In this document: in pieces, positions 1-10,018 of the stretch
Position numbering within the stretch: the stretch's first letter is position 1
Layout: each line of letters begins with the position of its first letter
Origin: Sapria himalayana
Taxonomy: Eukaryota; Streptophyta; Magnoliopsida; Malpighiales; Rafflesiaceae
DNA: 64,000 bases
Assembly (NCBI GenBank): GCA_029783825.1
Contig: JAREIK010000694.1
Span: 87,988-151,987 of the forward strand
Direction of reading: 5' to 3'
Translations under genes and position numbers: made by a program
The notes under the pieces: generated by a model
Seen by the model: the letters and a program-made list of their open reading frames with translations, nothing else
Told to the model about the DNA's origin: nothing
Databases searched by the model: none

Positions 1-587
1 AAAGTTGTTAGTGATCAAATTATTATCCGGAACAATCTCCTTCATTAGTCCTGTCACCTGATCAAATAATTTCTCAGGCATATGATTTTTTGACTTTATG
101 CTCATTAGTCGAGCCACAAGTGACAATTGCGAATGTGTTTTACAACCAGGCCACAACTCTTTATTTGTAGCTTTAAGCATTTCATAAAATTTCTTAGCTT
201 CAGGATTAGGTGGTTCATCCACGTAATCCATATTGAAGTCAGCACCAGCAGCTACCGTGATCATTCTATGGTATGTGTTTGATGATTCTTCACCACAAGC
301 AAATGATTCAATACCCTCATTTTGATCAATATTCAGAGACATTGTACTTTCCCCATGGTAAATCCAAACAAAATAATTTGGCACAAAGCCATATTTAGCC
401 AAATGATATCTTATAGTGTTTGCATCACGAATAGAGATATTCTGACACTTGCGATGATTACATGGACACTTAATATTTTTCCATCCATCAATCTCAATTG
501 ACTACATGCAAAATTGATGAAAGTTTCAAGCTAAGCCAAAAAATCTTTATTCAAAAAAGCATTAATAACCCTTCTATACATCCACTA
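1..587 (-). pseudogene. CACTA/En-Spm TNP2-type transposase, N-terminal part, broken and cut by the window edge
   Basis: Read on the minus strand from about 587 to 1, this is the N-terminal transposase-associated domain of a plant TNP2-like protein. The order is a WMYRR start, a FINFA helix, the CPCNHRKCQN zinc-like cluster, RYHLAKYGFVPNYFVW, and then an ELWPGCKTHSQLS...ARLMSIKSKN block that normally leads into the transposase core. TNP2 proteins bind the terminal repeats of CACTA elements and are thought to cut the DNA. The copy is dead: there is an in-frame TAG after the FLNKDFLA segment near 530 and a one-base frame change near 495-500, between FINFACSQ and IEIDGW. The frame is then open to base 1, so the catalytic part lies outside the window. 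The start codon is uncertain because stops lie directly upstream of WMYRR. Family call secure; element boundaries inferred. Confidence 0.85.
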
Positions 588-879
588 TCAATCTGAGGTC
601 ATTGTGCCATGTTTTATTTACAAAAAATAATGCACAATCATTTTTCTAAATAAAACATTCTATTACTTCAAAATATACACATAATTAAATAAAATTACTT
701 ACAGATGAATATTTAAAAATTAAATATCATTAATATCGATGCAATGCATTTGCAAAATCTACATTACTAGATAAAGTAATTTTTAGCACGATAAAGATTA
801 ATAGATATCACAGTTATACTAGATAAAGGGTGCAAAGTATGATAATACACAAGAAAGGAAAGCAAAAAAAGATATTTAA
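588..879. other. AT-rich non-coding stretch upstream of the TNP2 fragment
   Basis: No coding signal or repeat is seen on either strand. It is presumably 5' non-coding sequence of the minus-strand CACTA element. Confidence 0.4.
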
Positions 880-1256
880 TGTTTAAAGGAGGAGAGAGAA
901 AAGAGAGATAAGGTGGGGAAAGAGAGAGTGGCATAGAAAATGTGAGACTAGGAGAGAGAAAGAGAGAGAGAAAGAGAGAGGAGGGAAAGAGATGGAGAGA
1001 GAACTAGTTAAAGGGAGAGAGAGGGGGAGAGAGACGGGGAGAGAGAGAGAGAGAGGAAGAGAGAGAGGGAGAGTGTGGGAGAGAGAGAAAGAGGGAGTGA
1101 GAGGGAGAGTGAGGGGGAGAGAGAGAGAACAAGCAAGAAAGGAGAGCAAGAAAGAAAATAACAAGAGAGAGAGTGTGTGTGTGTGTGTGACACATAAATA
1201 AAAAGAGTAATAGAGTGACAAGAAGAATTAGAGAGGGAGAGAGAGACACACATAAA
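880..1256 (+). repeat. GA-rich purine tract with a short (GT)n run
   Basis: About 375 bases are almost entirely A and G on the + strand, mostly GAGA with GGGA interruptions, followed by a (GT)n run near 1172-1188 and another GAGA block to 1256. The tract is asymmetric (polypurine/polypyrimidine). Several overlapping open frames, mostly Ser/Leu on the minus strand, come from this composition and are not genes. Confidence 0.9.
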
Positions 1257-1499
1257 GAGTGCAGTGTTAGAATAAAAAATTATATAAAAGAAAATAAAAT
1301 TTTTATTGTATAATCCAATCAAATATTACATCTTTTGCCATGCATAAGTTCATATTTGAGCATGAGGCCCAAGGGGTGGGATTAGATAAGAGTACGACCT
1401 TTATTTGTATTTTACCATATATGAGCTTGATCATCGGACACTTTCATTCTACGTGCTTACATATTGTTGATATTATATCTTATACCATTTAATTTCAAA
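1257..1499. other. Unassigned intergenic or element-internal sequence
   Basis: This is a short, less AT-extreme stretch with a GC-richer patch at about 1363-1395 (contains CCCAAGGGGTGGG). No frame, terminal repeat or known motif was recognised. Confidence 0.3.
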
Positions 1500-2468
1500 T
1501 TAGTCCAACAAATTAATATTATCCCATATATAATTATATGTTAGGATACATATAGTAAATGTAGTTATAGATAATTACATATAGTTAAACATATAATTAT
1601 ATATAGATATATACATACAAGTAGTTATAAGTAAATATAAATAAATGTATACAAAGTTATAAACAATTATATAGATTTACATATATGTATACATATATTT
1701 ATACATATATGCATACATAATTAAAAATAAAGTTATATTTATTTATATAGAGTTATTATAATTATAAGAATATTTATATATAGTTATACACATATAGTTA
1801 AACATTGTGTTGTATGTTTTTATACATATAATTATAAATATTGTTTCATGTAGTTATAGATATAGTTACACTTATAGTTAATATTATAGTTATACGTGTA
1901 TGTATATATATTTGTTCATATAATTTCATATATTTATACATGTAGTTATGTATAGGTATGGATATAATATAATACATTTTTTATACTAATATATAAAATT
2001 GTATATTAAATATATGTTGTTATTTATATATTTAAATATCAGTTATACATTATTATATAAAATTATGTATAGTTATATGTTATTATACATATAATATATA
2101 TAGTTATAAAAAATTATATATTTTTAAACATTTAGTTTTATATATATATATATATTCATATGAGTAGTTATATTTAGTTATACATAAATATATACAAAGT
2201 TATAAACAAGTATATAGATTTACATATATGTATATGTGTGTGTATATATACATATATGTATGTATGTATATACATACATATATGTAAATCTATATACTTG
2301 TTTATAACTTTGTATATATTTATGAATAACTAAATATAACTACTAATATGAATATATATATATATATATTTATTTATTTATTTATTTATTCATATGAGAT
2401 GTTATATTGAGTTATACATAAATATATACAAAGTTATAAACAAGTATATAGATTTACATATATGTATA

Positions 2469-2517
<49 letters not shown>

Positions 2518-3150
2518 GTATAAATAGTTAAAAATATAGGTATATTTAATTATATAAGGTTTTATTTAGTTTTACAAATTTTTATATATAGTTATACACA
2601 TATAATTAAATATGATGTTGTATGTTATTTTACATGTAATTATAAATATAGTTACATGTGATTATACATATAGCTACACGTATTGTTAAGCTTATATTTA
2701 TACATGTATGTATATATATTTGTTCTATTAATTTCATATATTTATACATATAGTTATGTATAGGTATGGATATACTAAAATACATTTTTGAATACTAATA
2801 TATACAAATGTATATTAAATATAAGTTGTAAATTATATATTTAAATATAGTTATATATAAATCTTTTATAGTAATACATATAATAAGATACAATTATTTA
2901 TAGTTATATGTTATTATACATATAAGTATATATAACTATAAATATTTTTATATAGTCAAATATATAGTTATATATTGATATATTCATACAAATAGTTATA
3001 AATAAAATATAAAGTTAAAAATAAATATATAAATTTACATATATGTATACATGCTTACAAATATAGTTATATTTAATTATATAAAGTGTTAAAAAGTTAT
3101 ACAATTATTTATATATAGGTATACAACTTTTTATATATAGTCATACAACA
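1500..3150. repeat. AT-rich long-period repeat (TATAGTTATA-type), about two and a half copies
   Basis: The stretch is built from variants of TATAGTTATA, TACATATA and TTATAAATA. Beyond this short periodicity, a longer unit recurs. The run of words from about 1610 to 2040 (TATACAAAGTTATAAACA, then GTTGTATG, ATGTATATATATTTGTTC, TTATGTATAGGTATGGATAT, then ACTAATATA) is repeated in the same order and strand at about 2410-2840. A third copy starts near 2985. The same unit, reversed, lies at 50481-51240. The unit is roughly 600-800 bp. It may be the 5' subterminal region of a CACTA family or an independent AT satellite. Confidence 0.75.
2151..2357. repeat. Large AT-rich inverted repeat with arms of about 85 bp
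   Basis: The arm at about 2151-2233 is matched in reverse complement by about 2273-2357 with only two or three mismatches; key shared words are GTTATATTTAGTTAT and ACAAAGTTATAAACAAGTA. The centre of about 40 bp is TA/TG-rich. A third copy of the arm follows in direct orientation at about 2388-2470. A single strand could fold into a long hairpin. No target-site duplication or MITE-type terminus is evident. Confidence 0.85.
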
Positions 3151-4550
3151 TCAACAAATATCTAAAATATGGCCACTAATGATATTTAGAGAGAGAGAAA
3201 AAAATACTATATTTTTGCAATTTTCCACATGAGTAGGAAGATACTCTGAATAGCCATTTACTACTACTTCTATAGCGAAGAGATGTTCTGCTAAAGCATC
3301 AAAAATTTCTTCCATATATTTGCATGTCCATATATATATATATATTGAGAAAAAAATATGAAGATTATACATATCGAGTATTCCCATAAAAAATAAAACA
3401 ACTGAATAAAATAACTAAAAACTCACAATAATATAATATTATGAATAAAAATTTTAAAATGACATTATCATTTATTTAATAAAATAAAAATTCACTTATA
3501 ATTACAAAAATAAACTATAAATACTCTTAATCTATATGAATCATCTCATCCTAGTATCTCAAGATAAAAAAAAAATATAAAAATACAATATAATTCTCAA
3601 TAGTTTTGAAAATTGTATTTTTATTTACAACATATTAATGTTCTTTATTATTCATTTTGCTGTATTTTTATGATATGTTACTATTTTTTTTATTATATTG
3701 TATTGATGTTATTGAATTTATAATAATTTATATTTATTTTATTAAGATATCAAATAATATTTAATAATATATGTTATGGGCTAAAAATTAATTAGTAAAA
3801 ATGTTTATATCATATTAAACTATAAAAAAGTACTCACATAAAAGAGTAGTCACATATATTCGCTAGTACTATAAATTAATATTTCATTAATGATACATAC
3901 ATTTCCATAATACTTCGCAAATTTTCTTATATTCTTTATTACTATTTATTACAAGATATTTCTACCACAAATTTTGTGAAACATGAAACTTAGATTCAAG
4001 CTTGTAATTTAAAACTAATAGTTAAGGTACTCAACTAATAGCTACAACGTTCCACAAACAAATACTACTCATATTTATTAGTTTTTTAAATTGTTTAAAA
4101 TAAACATATTGCAGCACAGAAAAATTACCATGTGTTAAAAGATGATGTTTTTAACTCGGTAGGATAAAGGGTGTCCTAATGAATGTTATCGTAAGGAGAA
4201 TACTCTTATATGACATGAAATTCATCAACATTATAGAGATACCCAAACTCTTCATAATCCAAAGTTGTTAATGGTATAAATTATAGTTAATATAAATTTG
4301 GTAGAAGTTGAATTGTTAGAGTAATAATAAACTACATCGTTATGGCTAAAATCATAAATTGAAGTTGATAAAACATTTTTTGGTACAAAAAAACTATTGT
4401 GTTGCATGACATTGTGGGGATTATAAACATTAAAAATTTCTATAATTTTTAATAGTTTTATATCCTCTTTGTAAATAAAAAATGTTATAGATTTAAAATA
4501 TTATACTTTTTTTATCAACCTACCCTTCTCCCAAACTCAGCCCAAATTCA
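3151..4550. other. AT-rich sequence without a recognisable gene
   Basis: The only frame of note is on the minus strand at 3151-3387 (78 codons); its centre, EEIFDALAEHLFAIEVV, has an ordinary protein-like composition. It has no family I can name, and it starts inside low-complexity AT sequence. The rest, to 4550, is AT-rich and shows no terminal repeats, tandem repeats or splice-flanked frames. It may be the interior of the CACTA element that ends at 4647. Confidence 0.35.
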
Positions 4551-4647
4551 TCTATCCCTTGCTATTCCCTTGCTAATCCCTTGCAATTTTGCTAGGGATT
4601 GATCCCTATCTAAAATTTCCTAGCTAATTCGATATTTTCTTGTAGTG
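4551..4647. mobile_element. CACTA element terminus (terminal inverted repeat plus subterminal sequence)
   Basis: The stretch ends in TATTTTCTTGTAGTG; read on the minus strand this starts CACTACAAGAAAATATCGA, the classic plant CACTA terminal inverted repeat. The inner part carries repeated CCCTTGCTA / CTAATCCCTTGCAA words and a GGGATTGATCCC palindrome. The same approximately 100-bp tail is seen in the same orientation at 9910-10018, so both are ends of one family. The element extends leftwards from 4647 and could be the one that carries the minus-strand TNP2 fragment at 1-587. The other end is not in the window, so no target-site duplication can be checked. Confidence 0.85.
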
Positions 4648-6654
4648 ATAGGATATATATCTAAATATTATAATACAACAAGAGGCAAAAATAGTATCAA
4701 ATATTATTAAAATCATTGAGAAGGTATCAATAATATTGATGATATCAGACATATTCAAGCTACTTCAAACGTTATCAAATTATATCAAATATAATCTATT
4801 TCTATAAAAGAGTCTATGTTATTTTAGAAAAATATTAGCTGTCTTGAATCAATATCATCAGATAATATTGAAAAGCATTGTATATTATTAAATATTATTA
4901 TATAGCTTCTAAAAATTTTATTCCATTAAATTAGCATGTTTGATAACTGATTTGTGTCGGCTCTCTTTGGTACACATTGAGTATTATCGAACATTATCAA
5001 GAAGAAAAAACACAAACAACATGGAAAATCTAACATATGGATACGTATTGAAATTTGTTTAGTATCATCTAATATCTTTATAAATCTCATAATTATTAAT
5101 AATGGATATACATCAATCAAAATAGAATCATTGTTTAAACACAAGTTTCACATAATTATAAATATTAAGAAAAATTAGTAGAACATCCATTGAAAGACAT
5201 TAGAAATCATTTATTTTCATGAAGAAATTATTTGTGATAATTATTTATGAAAACATAGTGTGCCTCATGGTATAAAAAGTGTGAAATTGTGATTAGGGTC
5301 TTGTAATATATATATAATATGTATGTGTGTGTGTGTGTAAGAAGCTCGGATATCAATAACTAGTATTGAAATATGACCCAATCCCAAAACTAGTTGGGTT
5401 TATAATGGTGATTTCAAATTTATAATTATAACGTATAAATAGTTTTTCTATTTTTATGAACCTTACTATTTCAGAGTGGAATTAAATAAATAGTGCACAT
5501 ATATACACAAAATTTGCCCACATTGATGATAAAACTAGAGGTCGACCAAAATAATTTTATAGTATATTCATAGATGTAATGCACAGTGCACACCATGCAT
5601 CATCACAAATAATTATACCTAGATACACATTGCTTAAATCAAATACCACATAATACAAAACATTAATCATAAAAATCATATCTTGATTTAACCATTCATA
5701 AGTGAAGTAATTTAAAATAGAAAACACCTGGATTACTAAAGTATTTTTCAGAAGAAATTAGAGCAAAAACAATGCTTCATACTAAGCACACCATGAGTAA
5801 TATCGCATGCTCCACATCGAGCACACCTCAAGTAAAAAACAGTAGCAACACTATATATACACTCATTGAGTTTTTCATCAATTTTAATTTTGCATATATT
5901 TAAAAGCTAATTCTAGTATATATTTATATATAGTGTAGTATATATATAATCATTGTTACATGTTACAATATATATATACATACTATAGTAATATATTATA
6001 GCAACAACATGTTACCATTAGTATGTGTGTGTGTGTGTATAAGTAATAGTAATATGTTATATGTATATAGATGATAATAAATAGACATTCATCAATGATA
6101 AAGATTACTACTATTAATCAACAGTACACCATATGAAGATGATCTCAAAATAAGTTGCATGATATAGGTATTAATACAATCAATAAAAAAGAAGATAAAA
6201 TATTATACTAATAGATTCTTGTAAGTCTTTCTATTATGCCTAGTCACGTTTCATTTTAAACAAAACATAGTCTATTTCTTCATAAATTGAGATTCAAGGT
6301 ATTTAGAGTGAGGAGGGTATAATGAGAAACAAATGATGTCATACCCAATACATAGTATCTTTACAAATTAATGGCATGCTATTCATCTTAATACTTGATT
6401 ATGATCATAAATATATCAACTCTTAGCTGGAGAATTTATATCAATCACCTCAATCATGTATTGACCAATCAATTGTAATGTTGCACGTGCATGCTTACTT
6501 AGGATACCCAACATTTACTAATTTCTACATGTTCACTTTCTATTCATGTTGTCAATGTTAATATAAGTCTGGCGAGTGCAAACTCTAAAAACAACAATCA
6601 TCAATATAGCCACTAGTAATGATTGACTCTTGGCAATGTTTATATTAACTACTC
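4648..6654. other. AT-rich sequence, no gene recognised
   Basis: Both strands were read without finding a coding frame beyond chance. Present are short (GT)n runs near 5322-5338 and 6023-6038, repeated ATCAATATTAT-type words at 4690-4900, and otherwise unique AT-rich sequence. The minus-strand frame at 4926-5144 has no recognisable motif. Confidence 0.4.
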
Positions 6655-7362
6655 TTCATTATGTTTCATTAGAAAGTTACATGTCCAATGATCATGTTCA
6701 ACACAAAGTTAAGAATTGAAGGACTCAACCAAATTATATTTTGTTTTATCTCATATTTTTTTTGCGAACTCAGACATTGCTCAGTATTTTGGCTCATGTG
6801 ATTTAACCCATGTTATTAGATTTTCCTTAAATTTTATTAGTTGTTTCAATGACAAATTATAACCATTATTCAACCTAAAAAATGTAAGACTATTAATGGA
6901 TTAGTATTCTAGTTCATGAGTATTATATTTAACAAAAATACTAATAAAATATTAATTAAAGTCCAATAGTAATAAACAAGATTTTCTAGACCAATTAGTC
7001 GAGGAATGATATGAATAAGTGTTGAGTGCCTATTGATATAATAATGATATGTGCCTATTAGATATAATGATGATATATTTTTAACCGATAACCCTTTTCA
7101 TATTTTCTAAAAACAAAGTCAATCATTATAATTTTTTGAGATTATCACACATAATACTAAAGGGAAACATATAATTATTAGCTTCATATGAGATTCTAGA
7201 TAAAATGGTCTCACCATAAAAGTCTAACATATGCAACATTTTGATAGTTACATTAGGCCAACAACCCTTAGATAGATATAGAATATACAACAAAAGTTCC
7301 TCGAAATGACCAGTAAATGAATGGGGAGATTCAACAATAGTTGTTGTGTTTGTTTTAACAAC
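6655..7362 (-). pseudogene. Mutator-like (MULE) transposase relic
   Basis: Three pieces in the order of a MULE transposase are readable on the minus strand. At 7362-7126 the frame gives a GCWPNV segment (the family usually has GCRPxI) and then FYGETILSRISYEANNYMFP (family: YxGxLLxAxxxDANNxxFPxA). At 7120-7084 it gives LFLENMKRVIG (family: WFLxNLKxxIG). At 6810-6655 it gives WVKSHEPKY, stop, AMSEFAKKI, then KYNLVESFNS (family: NLxESFNxW, the end of the core). The last block has the family Trp of KYW changed to TGA (6781-6783) and a TAA after ESFNS. The DDE core between the second and third blocks (about 6830-7075) is too decayed to read. MULE transposases move the element by cut and paste; this copy cannot be active. 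The N-terminus and terminal repeats were not found. Confidence 0.7.
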
Positions 7363-7765
7363 TCAACCAGTTGTAATTTATTATAATTACATTGAAGTTC
7401 AAATATACACTTCGTCAACTTCTCTTTAGCATGTCATAATTAATTATAGGATAAATATAAGTATAAGCAGAACACATACTATCTGACAAAATTTGTACAT
7501 ATTTGTTAAGGTTGATACTCAAGAATTGATCTGATGAAATTATTAAATTGAACGGATGCCATATTAGGTTATACTCTAGACTCGGATGAAGCTAGAACCT
7601 CCCAACTAATGACATTGGGTATTCAATTTTATGAAAAAACAGAATATAAATGCTTAATTTTCGATTAAACCTTCCAAGATAATCGATGAAGAATAAATGT
7701 ATAAATGTACCTCAAATCAATAACAAATTAAAACTTAAACCTCAAATTAATTTTAGTTGTATAGG
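7363..7765. other. Unassigned sequence, possibly the decayed N-terminal end of the MULE
   Basis: This lies upstream of the readable MULE blocks on the minus strand, where the N-terminal DNA-binding region would be expected. I could not recognise it. Confidence 0.3.
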
Positions 7766-7930
7766 CATCGAGAGATAGATGTAATGCAGAGAACTTCAGT
7801 TCATGTTTTAAAGATACGTCGAGAGATAGATTGAATGCGGAGGACTTCGGTTCATGTGTTAGAGATGCGTCGAGAGATAGATTGAAAGAGGAGGACTTTG
7901 TTTCACTTTTTAGAGTCTTAGAGATGCGTC
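7766..7930 (+). repeat. 51-bp minisatellite, three copies plus a partial fourth
   Basis: Units start at 7766, 7817 and 7868 with the core GTCGAGAGATAGATTGAATG followed by GGAGGACTTCGGTTCATG. A fourth partial unit starts at 7927 after an 8-bp expansion. Copies 2 and 3 are closer to each other than to copy 1. The GC content is higher than in the surroundings. The unit contains GAGATAGAT but is not part of the GATA array. Confidence 0.9.
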
Positions 7931-8257
7931 AGTCAAGAGAGAGAATGTATATTTTAGGAAAATATTTATATTTTTAAATTTTAAAACATTAAATAAATAT
8001 ATATATATATAATACAAAAATACTCATTAATTTTATTTACTATCAAAGTTTTTTCCACAAAATTAATGTCTGTGTAGCAAGGTACAAATGAAAAACAAAT
8101 ACCTTACAATTTTTTATTATAATATTAATTAAATAATGAATATATAAACAATACAAAAATATGTTTTCCCTTAAAAAAATATCAAATAGGTATGAAATTA
8201 ACAAACTTATATAATAAGATATAAATGAAAAGATGCTTTGTCTTCTAGCCATCTCCT

Positions 8258-8545
8258 AAAAGTTATAAAATACTTTTAATGTTAAAAAATCCATAAAAAT
8301 TTATTTTTTATGGTTATAAATTTTTAAGAATTCATATTAATATTTACGAAGATAATATTAAATAATTTTAAACACATAAAATTTCATATTATTTGATATA
8401 ATTAATTATTTTTTAAATACAAAAAATTACTTAAAGTGAGAAGATAATTAAAAAAAGTAATATTTATTATTTTAATAAAAACTTAATATTTAAAGTTAAT
8501 CATAAAAATATTACTCAATTGTTTAATTTTTATAAATTTTAGTAG
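8258..8545 (+). repeat. Dispersed AT-rich element, copy 1
   Basis: The words TATGGTTATA, TTTTTAAGAATTCATATT, CATAAAATTTCATATTATTT, TTACTTAAAGTGAGA and TTTATTATTTTAATAAAAAC recur in the same order, reverse-complemented, at about 23595-23870. This identifies a repeat of at least about 270 bp present twice in the window in opposite orientation. Its class is unknown: no coding, no clear terminal repeats. Confidence 0.8.
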
Positions 8546-9150
8546 GATTAAACATCTATATATTTATTTATAATTTATTATTTTATTTTCTTTGAACTTA
8601 TTGAAAAAAATTATAGCTTTATTATATTTCAAGATTTATATTATTTATTTTTTTAAAAGTTTTCTATAATCATAATTTTTTTAATACTTTTAATATTATT
8701 AAAATTTACTAGTTTTTCGTCAATTCAGATATATTTGAAAATATTTTTTATTTTATTATACAATGAATTAATTTACATTTAAATTAGTAGAAATTTTAAT
8801 GTATGTTAATTTAATTTTTAAATTATCGAAAAAATTATTATACTTATTGAATTAATTATTTAATGTTACTTTAATTTAAATTATTTAGTTTCTTAATTAA
8901 AAATTTTAGAATAGTATAATCTTTTTAAAAATTAATACATCATAAAACTAGTTATTTTACTCCTTAGTAATATAAGTTTTTTTATATTTTTATATATTTT
9001 AAATTAATTAATTATAATATCAATTTTTTTGATTTTACAAAGAGAATGTGTGTTTCAAGGATTGCTCATCTAAAGATCAATAACATAAATTTAATAAACA
9101 AAATTAAATAAAATATTAAAACAAATAATAAATAAAAAAATTAATTAAAT
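8546..9150. other. Very AT-rich stretch, nothing recognised
   Basis: Almost pure A/T with no coding signal. It may be part of the CACTA element whose terminal block follows. Confidence 0.4.
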
Positions 9151-10018
9151 ATTGGCTAGGAAAATACCATCGCTAAATCCCTAGCTAAATTACAGATTTT
9201 ATAAGCTAGAGAAAATTCATTGCTATATAATGGATTTTATTAGCTCGAGAAAATCCGTCACTAAATCCGTCGCTAAATAATAAATTTTATTAACTAGAAA
9301 AATTCCGTCCCTAAATCTATCGCAAAATTAAGGATATTATTTTCTATGGAAATTCAATCGCTAAATCTATCACTAATTTATGGATTTTATTAGCTAGAGA
9401 TATTCTCTCGCTAAATCCGTAGCTAAAATACGGATTTTTTTAGCAAGAGAAAGTCCGTAGATAAATCCGTCGGTAAATCATAGATTTTATTACCAAGGAA
9501 AAGTCAGTCGCTAAATCCATCACTAAATCATGGATTTTATTAGCAATGGAAATTCCGTCGCTAAATTCATTGCTAAAAATTAGCTAGGAAAATTTACTAT
9601 CGCTAAATCACTCACTAATTTCAGGCTTTTATTAGCGAGAGAAATCATTTCGCAATATAAGTCGCTAAAATCCCCGCTTTTCTTGAGTTAAAGTTACAAA
9701 AATTTTCCGTAGCTAATCCATCGCTAAAATGCCAGCTTTTCTTGAATGGAATTTATAAAAATTTTCCGTTGCTAAATCTATCGCTAAATCCCCGCTTTTC
9801 TTGAATGGAATTTACAAAAATTTTCCGTCGCTAATCCATTAAATCCCCCGCTTTTCTTTAGTGGAATTTTCGAAAAATTTTCCCTCGCTAATCCGTTGCT
9901 ATTTTTTTCATAAAAAAATCATTAATCCCTTGCTATTCCCTAGCTAATCCCTTGCAAATTAGCTCGGGATTGATCCCGAGCTATAATTTCCTAGCTAAAT
10001 CGATATTTTATTATAGTG
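9151..10018. mobile_element. CACTA element terminal block with tandem subterminal repeats, right end at 10018
   Basis: Two repeat families lie side by side. From 9151 to about 9650, units of about 60 bp contain TCCGTCGCTAAATCC and GGATTTTATTAGC. From about 9660 to 9900, units of about 63 bp contain CCCCGCTTTTCTTGAATGGA and AATTTTCCGTCGCTAATCC. The block ends with a CCCTTGCTATTCCC / GGGATTGATCCC tail and the terminus CGATATTTTATTATAGTG, a one- or two-base decay of TTTTCTTGTAGTG. Dense subterminal repeats of this kind are where the element-encoded protein binds in CACTA transposons. The GATA array begins two bases after the terminus. The left end was not found. Confidence 0.85.

Noticed and set aside
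883..1322. Ser/Leu-rich minus-strand and Arg/Glu-rich plus-strand frames over the GA tract
   Set aside because: They are pure translations of (GA)n and (GGGA)n in both directions, with no protein-like composition.
5320..5420. Possible LTR start near a (GT)n run with a GACCCAATCCC word
   Set aside because: No second copy, primer-binding site or polypurine tract was found, so an LTR element cannot be supported.
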